NCBI GenBank assembly: GCA_016191245.1
Contig: JACPOY010000019.1
Span: 62,001 to 126,000, forward strand
Direction of reading: 5' to 3'
From: Gammaproteobacteria bacterium
GTDB lineage: Bacteria > Pseudomonadota > Gammaproteobacteria > Berkiellales > Berkiellaceae
Length of the DNA stretch: 64,000 nt
Both the position numbers and the translations under genes were made by a program. Of this stretch, positions 1 through 8,983 are shown piece after piece. Each line of letters opens with the position of its first letter. The stretch's first letter is position 1. The notes under the pieces were generated by a model. It was given only the letters and a program-made list of their open reading frames with translations, was not told where the DNA came from and ran no database searches.

Positions 1-2388
1 AATGCATTATTATCATCACATGTAGCAACATTAGATCCCCAAGGCTCATTTAAAAATTATCGAGGTTTAGTTGCCGAAAATAAAGATGAAGCATTAGTAC
101 CATATTTAGGTGTATCTTTATCAGATCTTACTTTTAGCGAAGATGGTAATCCTGGTACAAGACCAGTTGTAAATCCAGAAGGCGGTATAGATGTAATACA
201 AAATGTAGAAAAATTAACGCTTATTGGAAAGCTTATACATAATGTTACCAGTGTTTCCCAACAGAGTAAAAACTATACCTATCTTAAGAAGGTAGAAGCA
301 GAAAAGCCATTACAACAAACAAATATTGCATCTCGGATTAGACCCTCAATTGATGAGAGTTTACTTTTTGAAAGATCACTTAAAATTTATCCAAGACCGG
401 TTGATGGTAAGACAGTACAGCCCTTTAAAGATAATCCTGAAGTAGCTGGTAAGAAATTTAGAGAAGTTGAAAGTCCAGTTATTAGCAGCGTTGATTCTCC
501 TAGTGATACTGCTCAGCCTTCAATAAGAAAAGAAAGTGATGCTGTTCAGTCTGCAGTACGAAGAGAAAGTGATGCTGTTCAGTCTACAGTAAGAAGAGAA
601 AGTGAAGTTGTTCAGCCTCCAGCAGTAAGAAGGGAAAGTGATGCTACTCAGTCTACAGTAAGAAGAGAAAGTGATGCTGTTCAGCCTGCAACCAAAAGAG
701 AAACTAAAAGCAAAATTCCAGGTTTTAGTAAATTACGTGAATTGATGCTTAAGAAAAGTGAGATTTCACCAGAATCTCCCTTGCAACCCACAACAACAAA
801 GAGTAAATCATCAAATTTACCTGAACAAAATATTTCTAGTCCAGATACTATAGCAGCACTTAAATCAGCTGCAAGTATCTTTTCGAAATATCCATCTAAA
901 GAAAATCTAGATAAAATGATTGGATTACAAAAGACGATTTTAAGTAGCAGATCTTCTACCCAGAGTATGGTAGACGTACTTGATGAGTTGGGAATGAATA
1001 TTGCTCCAAGTATTAGTGAAGAAATTACAAAAGCATTAAAATCTGAACTAAAAAATATGGGTAGTAAGCAAAGAGCTGCAGCCCATCGATTGCTAAAAGA
1101 GACTGCCGGTGATAAAAGCTATAAAAATGATAAAAATATTTTAAGGACTATGGATAAATCGCTACCTAGCAAAAAAACTTCAAGAAAGAATGATGAAATT
1201 ATTTCAAAAAATGATGAAGTTACCCGTGCTAGACTTAAGAAAACATATGTTGATAATGTAGTCGCTAAATTAAATAAAGATTATGAAGATTACAAGTTAA
1301 ATAAATTAGATCCGGCACAGTTTCAAGAATTCAGCCGTGCACTTGCTGTATATTCGAATATAAATGATAATCCAAACTCAGAAATCAGAGCGGCGGCTAT
1401 AGCAATAAGAACTGAAATATTAAATTCAAGATCTGAACAAAAGCAATCCGTTAAGGCACAGGCTGAATTGAGTAGTCCTCCTCCCTCAGCTACGCTATCA
1501 AGTCCTCTTTCAGATACTCCTGAACTAGAAGAATTAAAGAAACAGCTTATTAAGGGCCTAACTAGTATTACGGCTGCTACATCTGAAGATAAGCAGATAA
1601 TTAATTATTACATTTCGCAATTTGAGGATAAAATAAATTTATCTGCAGTTAATAAATATGTGGGTGAACTACGAGATCATTTAAAATATAACACTAATCA
1701 TAAAGACTACCGTGAAAATAAATTTTTGAGGTCTAATCATTTACAGCCAATACATCAACAAGTACAAAATGAAATTAAAAAGTTTAAAGATGCCGTCGTC
1801 GTTGCTGAGAATAAAATGAAAAGTCCTATTGTCTCTGCGCAAAGTGAAGATGAAAAAGCGTGGGAAGGAGTTGAAGTTGATTTAGATAATCCAAACCAAA
1901 AGCTTCCTTCAGGAGTGCCGATTCAAACTGTACCTGTTATAGCTAGTGCTGCATCTCATCCTCAAGATCATTCTCTTCCTTCAACACCGAAAGGGGGTAG
2001 GCCACCTTCAGTAGTATTCAATCATGTACATCCTGATCCGGTAAATGTTTCAACGCCTAGTGTGCGACGACAACTACCGGTCCCTTCTGCAGAGCAAGTC
2101 GTAAAAGCAATTTGTGCACAATTAAATGCAAATAAGCAAGAAAGTGCTCTTCCTGTGCAATGGAATGGAATTATAAAAAGGGTTGAAGAACATGCAAACA
2201 ATGATGGATTAAGTGCTTCTGAAAAATTAGGTGAAATTAAAAAATATTTAGAAGACAATATTGTCAATAGTTCTCGTCCAGTTCCTCCCAACATTAAAAG
2301 TAAAATTACCGAAATGATACAAAAGCTGCCAATTGAAGCCGTGTTAAAGGCTGCTGATGATGATAAGAAGACCAAATTAAGGAAATAA
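1..2388 (+). CDS. RasGEF-domain protein, C-terminal part (candidate effector)
   Basis: The reading frame is open from base 1 to the TAA at 2386-2388, so the gene begins before the window; the in-frame TTG/ATG at 742/745 is not the real start. Codons 1-95 match the C-terminal part of the eukaryotic RasGEF (CDC25-homology) catalytic domain: a GSFKNYR stretch, VPYLGVSLSDLTF, EDGNP, then a helix ending QQSKNYTYL. That domain opens small Ras-family GTPases for nucleotide exchange. An 11-residue tandem repeat follows (526-708), then about 550 residues of low-complexity, Lys/Glu/Ser-rich, probably coiled-coil sequence I do not recognise. RasGEF domains in bacteria are known from Legionella effectors such as LegG2, so a secreted host-targeting role is inferred. 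The catalytic N-terminal half and any upstream domain cannot be seen. Confidence 0.85.
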   Translation, partial: NALLSSHVATLDPQGSFKNYRGLVAENKDEALVPYLGVSLSDLTFSEDGNPGTRPVVNPEGGIDVIQNVEKLTLIGKLIHNVTSVSQQSKNYTYLKKVEAEKPLQQTNIASRIRPSIDESLLFERSLKIYPRPVDGKTVQPFKDNPEVAGKKFREVESPVISSVDSPSDTAQPSIRKESDAVQSAVRRESDAVQSTVRRESEVVQPPAVRRESDATQSTVRRESDAVQPATKRETKSKIPGFSKLRELMLKKSEISPESPLQPTTTKSKSSNLPEQNISSPDTIAALKSAASIFSKYPSKENLDKMIGLQKTILSSRSSTQSMVDVLDELGMNIAPSISEEITKALKSELKNMGSKQRAAAHRLLKETAGDKSYKNDKNILRTMDKSLPSKKTSRKNDEIISKNDEVTRARLKKTYVDNVVAKLNKDYEDYKLNKLDPAQFQEFSRALAVYSNINDNPNSEIRAAAIAIRTEILNSRSEQKQSVKAQAELSSPPPSATLSSPLSDTPELEELKKQLIKGLTSITAATSEDKQIINYYISQFEDKINLSAVNKYVGELRDHLKYNTNHKDYRENKFLRSNHLQPIHQQVQNEIKKFKDAVVVAENKMKSPIVSAQSEDEKAWEGVEVDLDNPNQKLPSGVPIQTVPVIASAASHPQDHSLPSTPKGGRPPSVVFNHVHPDPVNVSTPSVRRQLPVPSAEQVVKAICAQLNANKQESALPVQWNGIIKRVEEHANNDGLSASEKLGEIKKYLEDNIVNSSRPVPPNIKSKITEMIQKLPIEAVLKAADDDKKTKLRK
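526..708 (+). repeat. 33-bp in-frame tandem repeat (RRESDAVQSTV)
   Basis: Five consecutive units encode RKESDAVQSAV (526), RRESDAVQSTV (559), RRESEVVQPPAV (592, one codon longer), RRESDATQSTV (628) and RRESDAVQPAT (661), followed by a partial KRET (694). The DNA is nearly as similar as the protein, which suggests recent expansion. It forms a charged linker between the RasGEF domain and the C-terminal region. Confidence 0.9.
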
Positions 2389-2394
2389 TTTGGG

Positions 2395-2664
2395 CTACTT
2401 CTCTTCTCCAAACCGATTAGCAATGAGATTTTCAAGTGCTTGTAAGGCTTGTTCTTCATCTTCACCATTAATTTGCACTTCAACCCAAGTATGTTGGCTT
2501 GCCGCTAACATCATCACGCCCATAATGCTTTTGCAATTGGCACTTTTACCATTGAGGCTGATTTCAGCATGGCTGACAAATTTGGAGGCGGTTTGTACAA
2601 GTTTTGCGGCGGCGCGGGCATGAACGCCAAGTTTGTTGATTATTTCTAGCTTTTTTCTGAGCAT
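2395..2664 (-). CDS. npr: HPr-family phosphocarrier NPr
   Basis: An 89-residue HPr-like protein. The phosphorylatable histidine is His15 in GVHARAA, and the serine region used by HPr kinase is present as KSIMGVMMLA. In proteobacteria NPr relays phosphate from EI-Ntr (PtsP) to EIIA-Ntr (PtsN) and acts as a regulator rather than a sugar carrier. It is the last gene of the minus-strand series ptsN-hprK-rapZ-EIIA-npr, separated from the EIIA gene by a REP pair. No EI and no sugar-specific EIIB or EIIC is in the window. The stop lies 6 bases from the convergent RasGEF gene. Confidence 0.9.
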   Translation of the reverse strand: MLRKKLEIINKLGVHARAAAKLVQTASKFVSHAEISLNGKSANCKSIMGVMMLAASQHTWVEVQINGEDEEQALQALENLIANRFGEEK

Positions 2665-2740
2665 GATGTTTTAAAAATCCCTCGCTTCGCGGCATCTCCC
2701 TTTGATTTCAAAAGGAGGATAAATCTTAGCTTCTTGATAT

Positions 2741-2843
2741 ACCCCTCACCCTAACCCTCTCCCGCAAGGGGAGAGGGAATAAGAATAGGAGTTCCCTTTT
2801 CCGATCCCCTCTCCCCTTGCGGGAGAGGGTTAGGGTGAGGGGT
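2741..2843. repeat. REP-like palindromic element, perfect head-to-head pair
   Basis: A 37-base unit at 2741-2777 (acccctcaccctaaccctct then cccgcaaggggagaggg) is repeated as its exact reverse complement at 2807-2843, with a 29-base spacer. Each unit also contains an internal hairpin (ccctctcccgcaaggggaga). This is the best-preserved pair of the family in the window and lies between npr and the EIIA gene. Confidence 0.95.
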
Positions 2844-2877
2844 TTTATTCTGAAGAGAAAGACGAAGATATTTTCTC

Positions 2878-3360
2878 TTAATCCACCACCACGACTCTTT
2901 TTTGACGCAAAATCGTAGCATGTTTTTTCTTACCAGTTTGTAAATTTTCAGCTGTCTCAATATCACGCCCGGTGAGAGGTTCAAAAATGCCTTCTTTGCC
3001 ACCACTGACGGCTTTCTTTGCGAGAAGGTTTAAAGGTAGGTGAGGATAATTAAGAATTCGAAATAACATGGGAAGATTGAGACCGGTAACAACACGAATA
3101 GCAAAACCTTGGTGTTGTAAGCCTTGTGAGACATTGCTTGGTGTTGAGCCAAACATATCCGTTAAGACTAAAACGCCATCACCTGCGTCGAGCTTTCTTA
3201 CCAAATATCCCGCTTTAGCAATTAAAAGATCGGGATCAGGATCTCGACAAACAGATAATTGAGAAATTTCAAGAGGAAGTTTCCCAAAAGTACCATAGGC
3301 CACATTTAAAAACGCGCCGCCGATACCACTATGTGTAATAAGTAAAATGCCTACGCTCAT
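2878..3360 (-). CDS. PTS EIIA component, mannose family
   Basis: A 160-residue ManX-type EIIA. The active histidine is His10 in GILLITHSGIG, and LVLTDMFGSTPSN is the usual second motif. The protein is about 20-30 residues longer than a bare EIIA-Man, with a basic tail ending KKKHATILRQKRVVVVD. It would accept phosphate from NPr. With no EIIB/EIIC partner nearby, a regulatory role is likely, as in other proteobacteria where this gene sits with hprK, rapZ and npr. It overlaps the rapZ stop by 4 bases (ATGA), which implies translational coupling. Confidence 0.85.
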   Translation of the reverse strand: MSVGILLITHSGIGGAFLNVAYGTFGKLPLEISQLSVCRDPDPDLLIAKAGYLVRKLDAGDGVLVLTDMFGSTPSNVSQGLQHQGFAIRVVTGLNLPMLFRILNYPHLPLNLLAKKAVSGGKEGIFEPLTGRDIETAENLQTGKKKHATILRQKRVVVVD

Positions 3361-4211
3361 ACTGTTAAGTTTAGATCTCTATGTCGAACTTGCACATTCA
3401 TTTGTAGTTGGTTTGCTAGGTGGATTAGCTGCTCTGTAACGTAGACAGAGCGATGTTGACCACCAGTACAACCAATCCCTACGGTTAGATAACTACGGTT
3501 ATCTGCTTCAAACCGGGGGATCCAATTGTCTAAGAATCTAATAATATCTTCAACCATTTGTTTTACTTCTGGGAACTTCTGTAGATATTCTGCTACGGCT
3601 TTATCACAGCCAGTCAATGCTCTTAAATCAGGTTCCCAATAGGGATTAGGTAGACAACGTACATCAAAAATGAAATCAGCATCTGCCGGCATTCCATTTT
3701 TAAAACCAAAAGATTGAATTAAAAGTTGTAAACGCGACGTGTTTTCTCTGGCGACCCGATCACGGATAAGACCACATAATTGATGCTGTGTAAGATGGCT
3801 TGTATCTATGGTGATGTCAGCCATGCTTGCTAATGGCTGTAGTAAGGCGTGCTCACGTTCAATTGCTTCTTGTAAGGAAACATTCTCATTTGTTAAAGGG
3901 TGTCGTCTGCGAGTTTCGCTAAAGCGGCGCAGCAAGCTTTTATGATCGGCGTCTAAATAGATAATCTCGCCATGCCAACCAGGTTGGCGTAATTCTGAGA
4001 TGACATCTTTTAGTACATGAACATCATTAGGTAAATTGCGAGCATCAATACTCACCGCTAATCGGGGATGATCTTCCTGAAGACGAGACACAAGACCAGG
4101 CAGCATATCGACAGGCAAATTATCGACGCAGTAATAACCCAAATCTTCTAGCACATGCAAGGAGATTGTTTTACCTGAGCCAGATCTACCGCTTACTATT
4201 ACTAATCGCAT
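3357..4211 (-). CDS. rapZ: RNase adapter protein RapZ
   Basis: A 284-residue P-loop protein of normal family length. The Walker A motif GRSGSGKT is at residues 8-15, followed by VDNLPVDMLP; the C-terminal domain carries GIGCTGGQHRSVYV, the family signature. In enterobacteria RapZ binds small RNAs such as GlmZ and delivers them to RNase E to control glucosamine-6-phosphate synthase; the sRNA targets here are unknown. It overlaps hprK by 10 bases and the EIIA gene by 4, so it belongs to one operon with the PTS regulators. Confidence 0.95.
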   Translation of the reverse strand: MRLVIVSGRSGSGKTISLHVLEDLGYYCVDNLPVDMLPGLVSRLQEDHPRLAVSIDARNLPNDVHVLKDVISELRQPGWHGEIIYLDADHKSLLRRFSETRRRHPLTNENVSLQEAIEREHALLQPLASMADITIDTSHLTQHQLCGLIRDRVARENTSRLQLLIQSFGFKNGMPADADFIFDVRCLPNPYWEPDLRALTGCDKAVAEYLQKFPEVKQMVEDIIRFLDNWIPRFEADNRSYLTVGIGCTGGQHRSVYVTEQLIHLANQLQMNVQVRHRDLNLTV

Positions 4212-4702
4212 TTTAGCAATCGCTCAACCCGAGGTGAACTTGATGAAAACACTAATCGTACCGCGGTTTCAATTAAAATAGCCATATTTTTACTGAAAAT
4301 AAGAGAGAGTGTCAGATTTGGAATTGAGACCCCTAGTATAACTTTGTTATCTAACTGTAGACTGGTGATCCTCGTCTGATTGACGTCTGCTGAAGGCGTG
4401 ATTTGGATAATAAGCTCTAAAATCGTTTGTTTTAAAACAGCCTTTTCTCCAAATAATTGTTGTATATCCACAATGCCTAAACCTCTTATTTCAAGCAAAT
4501 GCGCAATGTTGGCAGGGCAAGATCCAACAATATGTGAACCTGATTTTGAAAATAAAGGTGCGTCATCTGCAATCAATTGATGCCCTCTGTCAATTAGGCA
4601 TAGCGCACATTCACTTTTTCCAATGCCAGGTGGGCCTTGAAGTAACACGCCTTTTCCAAAAATGCTTAATAATACACCATGTTGGATTTCGGAATTATTC
4701 AC
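4202..4702 (-). CDS. hprK: HPr kinase/phosphorylase, C-terminal domain only
   Basis: A 166-residue protein covering only the catalytic domain of HprK. The P-loop GPPGIGKS is at residues 23-30, followed by LIADDAP and the family motif EIRGLGIVDI. Full-length HprK is about 310 residues with a separate N-terminal domain; short forms like this one are known in alphaproteobacteria. It should phosphorylate or dephosphorylate a serine on the HPr-like protein NPr encoded downstream. It overlaps ptsN by 8 bases and rapZ by 10, a tightly coupled arrangement. The upstream sequence belongs to ptsN, so the short form is not a wrong start. Confidence 0.9.
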   Translation of the reverse strand: MNNSEIQHGVLLSIFGKGVLLQGPPGIGKSECALCLIDRGHQLIADDAPLFSKSGSHIVGSCPANIAHLLEIRGLGIVDIQQLFGEKAVLKQTILELIIQITPSADVNQTRITSLQLDNKVILGVSIPNLTLSLIFSKNMAILIETAVRLVFSSSSPRVERLLKCD

Positions 4703-5147
4703 TTATTAGCCTTTCATATAGCTCTAAAGACGTTGAGGCTTGATATAAATTTCTACGATAATTTTCTTGTCGAAAAGCTCTGGCAATTGTTGCTAATAAT
4801 TCTAGATGTTCTTCATGGGCATCCATAGGAACAAGAAGAGAAAATAATAAATCGACACGTAAGTGATCTTCAGCATCAAAATCAATCCCTTCTTTGAGCA
4901 AGATAAAGCATCCTAATGCCTGTTCTGTTTCTTCAAGACGACAATGGGGGATGGCTACGCCATGGCCAATGGAAGTACTTCCAAGACGTTCTCTCTCGAC
5001 TAAACCATCAAATATATTATGGGCATTTAATCTTGGCACACTCATGGCAAAAGTATCTGCAATAAGTTCCAAAGCCTTTTTTTTACTATTAACGGTTGCA
5101 ATGGGAATGGTGCGATCAACGGTGAGGATATCTCTAATATGAATCAT
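4695..5147 (-). CDS. ptsN: PTS EIIA-Ntr regulator
   Basis: A 150-residue EIIA of the fructose/nitrogen type. The phosphorylated histidine is His68 in GHGVAIPHCR. EIIA-Ntr is a regulatory end-point of the Ntr-type PTS, affecting potassium transport and stress responses in other proteobacteria. Its place next to hpf and rpoN is the classic proteobacterial order rpoN-hpf-ptsN-rapZ-npr, here with hprK and an EIIA-Man inserted. A REP element separates it from hpf. Confidence 0.95.
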   Translation of the reverse strand: MIHIRDILTVDRTIPIATVNSKKKALELIADTFAMSVPRLNAHNIFDGLVERERLGSTSIGHGVAIPHCRLEETEQALGCFILLKEGIDFDAEDHLRVDLLFSLLVPMDAHEEHLELLATIARAFRQENYRRNLYQASTSLELYERLISE

Positions 5148-5188
5148 GAGAAATGGTGCTCGAAATTAATTATTATTGTTATGAAAGA

Positions 5189-5260
5189 AGGGTGAGGGGT
5201 TAAATTATTCAAGATTTACATTCCCCTCATCCTAACCTTCTCCCGCAAAGGGGAGAAGGG
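5189..5260. repeat. REP-like element, incomplete pair
   Basis: A short reversed arm (gggtgaggggt, about 5190-5200) faces a complete forward arm at 5223-5260 (cccctcatcctaaccttctc, then ccgcaaaggggagaaggg). The variant core cttctcccgcaaaggggaga matches the arm found inside rnpB. It occupies the ptsN-hpf gap. Confidence 0.85.
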
Positions 5261-5267
5261 ATCAGAT

Positions 5268-5579
5268 TTATACAATATCTTCCCCATTACCATGGTTATT
5301 CATTTTTTCTTTATGTTTGATAACTTGTCTGTCGAGTTTGTCCATTAAAAGATCAATGGCGGCATACATGTCATCCGCTTCAGCTTCGGCAAAAATTTCA
5401 GCGCGAGCTAAATTCATACGAGCTTCAGCTTTTTGCTGGAACTTTTTGTCAACTTCTAAAATAACATGGACATTGGTAATGTTATTAAAGTAACGATGAA
5501 TTTTTTGCATTTTATTATTAACATAATCGCGCAGTGCTGGTGTAATTTCAACATGGTGTCCGGTAATATTGATTTGCAT
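5268..5579 (-). CDS. hpf: Ribosome hibernation promoting factor (short HPF)
   Basis: A 103-residue protein of the HPF/YfiA family, starting MQINITGHHVEITPAL and ending with an acidic tail typical of short HPF. It binds the decoding centre of the 30S subunit and favours 100S dimers in stationary phase. It lies 26 bases downstream of rpoN, the standard location. Confidence 0.93.
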   Translation of the reverse strand: MQINITGHHVEITPALRDYVNNKMQKIHRYFNNITNVHVILEVDKKFQQKAEARMNLARAEIFAEAEADDMYAAIDLLMDKLDRQVIKHKEKMNNHGNGEDIV

Positions 5580-5605
5580 TATTTTTTTCCTTAATTTAGA
5601 AATAT

Positions 5606-7033
5606 TTAAATTAATTGTTTTCTTTCATTGGAGGGCGGAATAGTCATCCCCTCGCGATATTTTGCTACTGTTCTACGTGCAACTTGGATCCCAAGTTCAG
5701 CGAGCATGATTGCTAATTTACTGTCACTGAGTGGTTTATGGCGATTCTCATTAGAGATAAGTTTTTTGATTAACGCCCTAATAGCCGTTGCCGAACATTC
5801 ACCGCCTTCAGCCGTACCAACATGACTTGAGAAAAAATATTTTAATTCAAAGGTACCACGTGGTGTGTGTAAATATTTTTGTGTCGTAACTCTTGAAATG
5901 GTGGATTCATGCATTTCTAAAACTTCGGCAATATCATGCAAAATAAGAGGCTTCATTGCTTCTTCACCAAATTCAAGAAAATTTTGTTGTTCTTTTACAA
6001 TACAACGGGCAACCTTCAATAAGGTATCATTACGATTTTCAATACTCTTTAAAAACCATCTAGCTTCTTGTAATTGATTACGTAAAAATTGATTATCAGA
6101 ACTGGAATCGCTTCGCCTAATTAATGATGCATAATTACGATTAATTTGTAAATGTGGCGTGCATTCGGGATTCAACTCGACATGCCATTTGCCATTTCTT
6201 TTAAAAGTATACACATCAGGAACAATGTACTCTGGTGAAGGCGTGCCAATTTTTGTTCCAGGTCTTGGATTCAAAGATTGAATACAGTGAATCACTTCAC
6301 GTAGTTCCTCTAAAGATAAACCTAATCGACGTTTCAAGGCAGGATAGTCACGTCGACCCAATAATTCAAGATGATAAGTGACAAGTTCTTTTGCCTTGTT
6401 TCGCCAAGGAATTGTCGGTAAATTATCGAGTTGAATTTTTAAGCATTCACTTAAATTTCTTGCACCGACCCCAATGGGATCAAAGCGTTGTATTCGATGC
6501 AAAACAGCAACGACTTCTGAATCTTCAATTTCACAAGATTGTTTCACCGTAGAGATTATTTCTTCAAGTGGACACACTAAAAGACCATCTTCATTAATCG
6601 CATCAATAATCGTTGCGGCAATCAGCCTATCTGTGTCACTAAAAGGTGTTAATTGCATTTGCCACAATAAATGATCTTGCAAAGTTGTTTGTGTACCATT
6701 TAGCGTTTCAAGTTCATTACCCGAGGATTCATGGTAACGGTAGAGGTTGTTTGCATTACCTTGGAACTCCCAGGCGAGATCTGCTTGGGCATCGTCGGGT
6801 CGTTCAGTGAATTCTTGATCTTGAGGGATCTCCTCTTGAGCGCTATTGGTTGAGTCAACGGAATTTTCTGATGTTTGTGATTCGAGTAACTCCAGCATAG
6901 AGTTAGTATCCAAAGCTTCTTGGATCTCCGTTTGGAGATCCACTGCAGATAATTGCAGCAAGCGAATAGCTTGTTGCAATTGTGGGGTCATTGTTAATTG
7001 ATGACCTATTTTTAGCTGAAGCGATGGTTTCAC
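5606..7033 (-). CDS. rpoN: RNA polymerase sigma-54 factor
   Basis: A 475-residue RpoN with the usual three regions. The N-terminal activator-interacting region has MTPQLQQAIRLLQLS; a Glu/Asp/Gln-rich linker spans about residues 50-100; the core-binding region follows; and the C-terminal DNA-binding domain ends with the RpoN box ARRTVAKYRE. It directs transcription from -24/-12 promoters together with AAA+ activators. No activator gene is in the window. Confidence 0.97.
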   Translation of the reverse strand: MKPSLQLKIGHQLTMTPQLQQAIRLLQLSAVDLQTEIQEALDTNSMLELLESQTSENSVDSTNSAQEEIPQDQEFTERPDDAQADLAWEFQGNANNLYRYHESSGNELETLNGTQTTLQDHLLWQMQLTPFSDTDRLIAATIIDAINEDGLLVCPLEEIISTVKQSCEIEDSEVVAVLHRIQRFDPIGVGARNLSECLKIQLDNLPTIPWRNKAKELVTYHLELLGRRDYPALKRRLGLSLEELREVIHCIQSLNPRPGTKIGTPSPEYIVPDVYTFKRNGKWHVELNPECTPHLQINRNYASLIRRSDSSSDNQFLRNQLQEARWFLKSIENRNDTLLKVARCIVKEQQNFLEFGEEAMKPLILHDIAEVLEMHESTISRVTTQKYLHTPRGTFELKYFFSSHVGTAEGGECSATAIRALIKKLISNENRHKPLSDSKLAIMLAELGIQVARRTVAKYREGMTIPPSNERKQLI

Positions 7034-7185
7034 AGCACGTGGCTCTTACTATTTAAGCTTCGTTCTTTTAAATATCATAATGCAATTTCGGGTCCAATGC
7101 TTGAGATTTTGGGCAGGATATAGTCACAGTAAACCTATTCTCGGCTAGCCGGCAAGCTTCGAAAACCGGGGATTTGCTAAGCCGA

Positions 7186-7911
7186 TTACAGTGTAAAGGC
7201 ATCGCCTAAGTACACTTCTCGAACTTGCTGATGGTTAAGAATTTCTTGTGGGGCACCATTAGCAATAACACGACCTTCGCTCACAATAGTGGCGTGGTGA
7301 CAAATATCCAAAGTTTCTCTGACATTGTGATCAGTAATTAAGATCCCAATCTGTTTTTTTGAAAGCTGAGAAATTTGCTGCTTAATATCATTGACGGATA
7401 TAGGATCTACTCCGGCAAAAGGCTCATCAAGAAGGATAAATTTTGGATCTGTTGCTAGCGCTCGTGCAATCTCAACACGACGACGTTCTCCTCCAGATAA
7501 GCTGATCCCATATGAATTTTGAACTTTGGTAAGGTTAAATTCATTAAGGAGTTCATCTAATCTTTGTAAACGTTGGACTTTAGAAAGAGATTTTTGTGTT
7601 TCTAATATGGCTAATAAATTATCTTTGACAGATAACTTTCTGAAGACGGAAGCTTCTTGAGGCAAATATCCAATCCCGGCACGAGCACGCACATGCATCG
7701 GAGCATTACTGAGATCTTGATTATTAAGAGAAATAGTACCGCTTTCACTTTGAATAAGACCCACAATCATATAAAAACAGGTTGTTTTGCCAGCCCCATT
7801 AGGTCCAAGTAATCCAACAACTTCTCCAGCTTTCACTTGCAGACTCACATCTTTCACGACTTGTCGCTTTTTATAGGTCTTTTTTAATTGAGTCGCAGTT
7901 AATACATTCAT
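7186..7911 (-). CDS. lptB: LPS export ABC transporter ATPase LptB
   Basis: A 241-residue ABC ATPase. It has Walker [10 protein letters not shown], signature LSGGERRR, Walker [13 protein letters not shown] and the switch histidine in ITDHNV. It powers extraction of lipopolysaccharide from the inner membrane with LptFG and the LptC-A bridge. The start overlaps the lptA stop by 4 bases (ATGA). The family is unambiguous from sequence and context. Confidence 0.97.
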   Translation of the reverse strand: MNVLTATQLKKTYKKRQVVKDVSLQVKAGEVVGLLGPNGAGKTTCFYMIVGLIQSESGTISLNNQDLSNAPMHVRARAGIGYLPQEASVFRKLSVKDNLLAILETQKSLSKVQRLQRLDELLNEFNLTKVQNSYGISLSGGERRRVEIARALATDPKFILLDEPFAGVDPISVNDIKQQISQLSKKQIGILITDHNVRETLDICHHATIVSEGRVIANGAPQEILNHQQVREVYLGDAFTL

Positions 7912-8411
7912 AGTTTGCTTACGCGAGGTTGGATTGTAATGGTTGGGCGTTCATTATTTTGCTTGGTTGCTGAAACTACCTGTTTGTCGAGTTGATAGCT
8001 TAACATAGGGCCTTTAAATTTGTCTTGCTGATGCTCAAGTGTTGCTTGACCTTCCAGCACAATAAGTTGTTTATCTGGATAATAATAAATAATTTTAGCA
8101 GTAGCCAATACCGGATTAGGGGAGGATTCCATCTGGCCTGAAAAAGTTGCCGGATTGCCAGTGGCCGTCAAAACAGTTAAATCGCCTTTAGGATCTTTTT
8201 TCACCGTTAATTTATCTGCATGTAAGATATGATCCCCTTGCGTCATCACGACATTGCCTTCATGTGTTGCTTGATGGGTAAGCTGTTCAAATGAAGCTTT
8301 GTCAGATTGTATTTGAATGGGAATATTCGACCTAAAGCGATTTGGTATGCCAAATGCACAAGAAACAGTAAAGGCTAACAATATAAAAAGGCTAAGCTTG
8401 AGGTGAGACAT
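7908..8411 (-). CDS. lptA: LPS transport periplasmic protein LptA
   Basis: A 167-residue periplasmic protein with an N-terminal signal peptide (hydrophobic [16 protein letters not shown]). The OstA/LptA beta-jellyroll pattern follows, including [12 protein letters not shown], the GNVVMTQGD turn and [13 protein letters not shown]. It forms the periplasmic bridge carrying LPS from LptC to LptD. It overlaps lptC by 20 bases. Confidence 0.93.
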   Translation of the reverse strand: MSHLKLSLFILLAFTVSCAFGIPNRFRSNIPIQIQSDKASFEQLTHQATHEGNVVMTQGDHILHADKLTVKKDPKGDLTVLTATGNPATFSGQMESSPNPVLATAKIIYYYPDKQLIVLEGQATLEHQQDKFKGPMLSYQLDKQVVSATKQNNERPTITIQPRVSKL

Positions 8412-8973
8412 AATAGGTTTTCACCTCTTTTAACAATTCAACGGCGTGGTTTTCTAAATTGGCGCGAAGACCAATTGCATGAATTTCTATACCAGGTCCA
8501 TTCACAATCACAGGGGAATCTGTCAAGGCTGAAGATTTCTCAGGAAAATAAGTTAATTCCGGAGTCTTTAATTCCCACATTGTATTTTTCAAGCTATCTG
8601 TACGTGTGACCAAAACATCTTGCGATAATTGTAATTTTTCTAATTTGCCTTTGGTCTGAATTTGGAATCCCTCACCCTTTTCAGCACTGATATTCCAAAT
8701 CCCACCATCATGATGAAACATTTTTAAAGTAGGCTTTGTCATTTGATTCACGTCTTGTCCTTGGTAGTGAACCCAAGATTGCATATTAACAACTTCGGTC
8801 AAATGCCCCTCTTTGTCAAATCGTTTAGCATTAACACCAAGCATGGATTGTTCAGTAACAAATTTTGCGTGTGGTTGATAGGTAGTATAGTTGCTTTTCT
8901 TAGAGGCTATCATCAGCATACCCAATATGAGTAGCAAAAAAACACCGACGTAAACCTTGACAGAAATTTTCAT
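8392..8973 (-). CDS. lptC: LPS export membrane protein LptC
   Basis: LptC anchors the LPS bridge at the inner membrane. I chose the ATG at 8973 (MKISVKVYVGVFLLLILGML, one membrane helix) rather than the further upstream start at 9012. The shorter form puts the helix at the N terminus and avoids overlapping kdsD. The periplasmic domain shows LptC features such as LTYFPEKSSA and a repeated beta-strand pattern. Divergence of LptC makes this call rest partly on its position before lptA. Confidence 0.88.
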   Translation of the reverse strand: MKISVKVYVGVFLLLILGMLMIASKKSNYTTYQPHAKFVTEQSMLGVNAKRFDKEGHLTEVVNMQSWVHYQGQDVNQMTKPTLKMFHHDGGIWNISAEKGEGFQIQTKGKLEKLQLSQDVLVTRTDSLKNTMWELKTPELTYFPEKSSALTDSPVIVNGPGIEIHAIGLRANLENHAVELLKEVKTYYVSPQA

Positions 8974-8983
8974 CCATATTGCC

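Noticed and set aside
2022..2483. 153-codon frame on the minus strand
   Set aside because: Antisense to the RasGEF gene and overlapping npr; no family resemblance.
2751..3005. 84-codon frame with SPLAGEG-like end
   Set aside because: Its end is translated REP sequence and the rest is antisense or out of frame to the EIIA gene.
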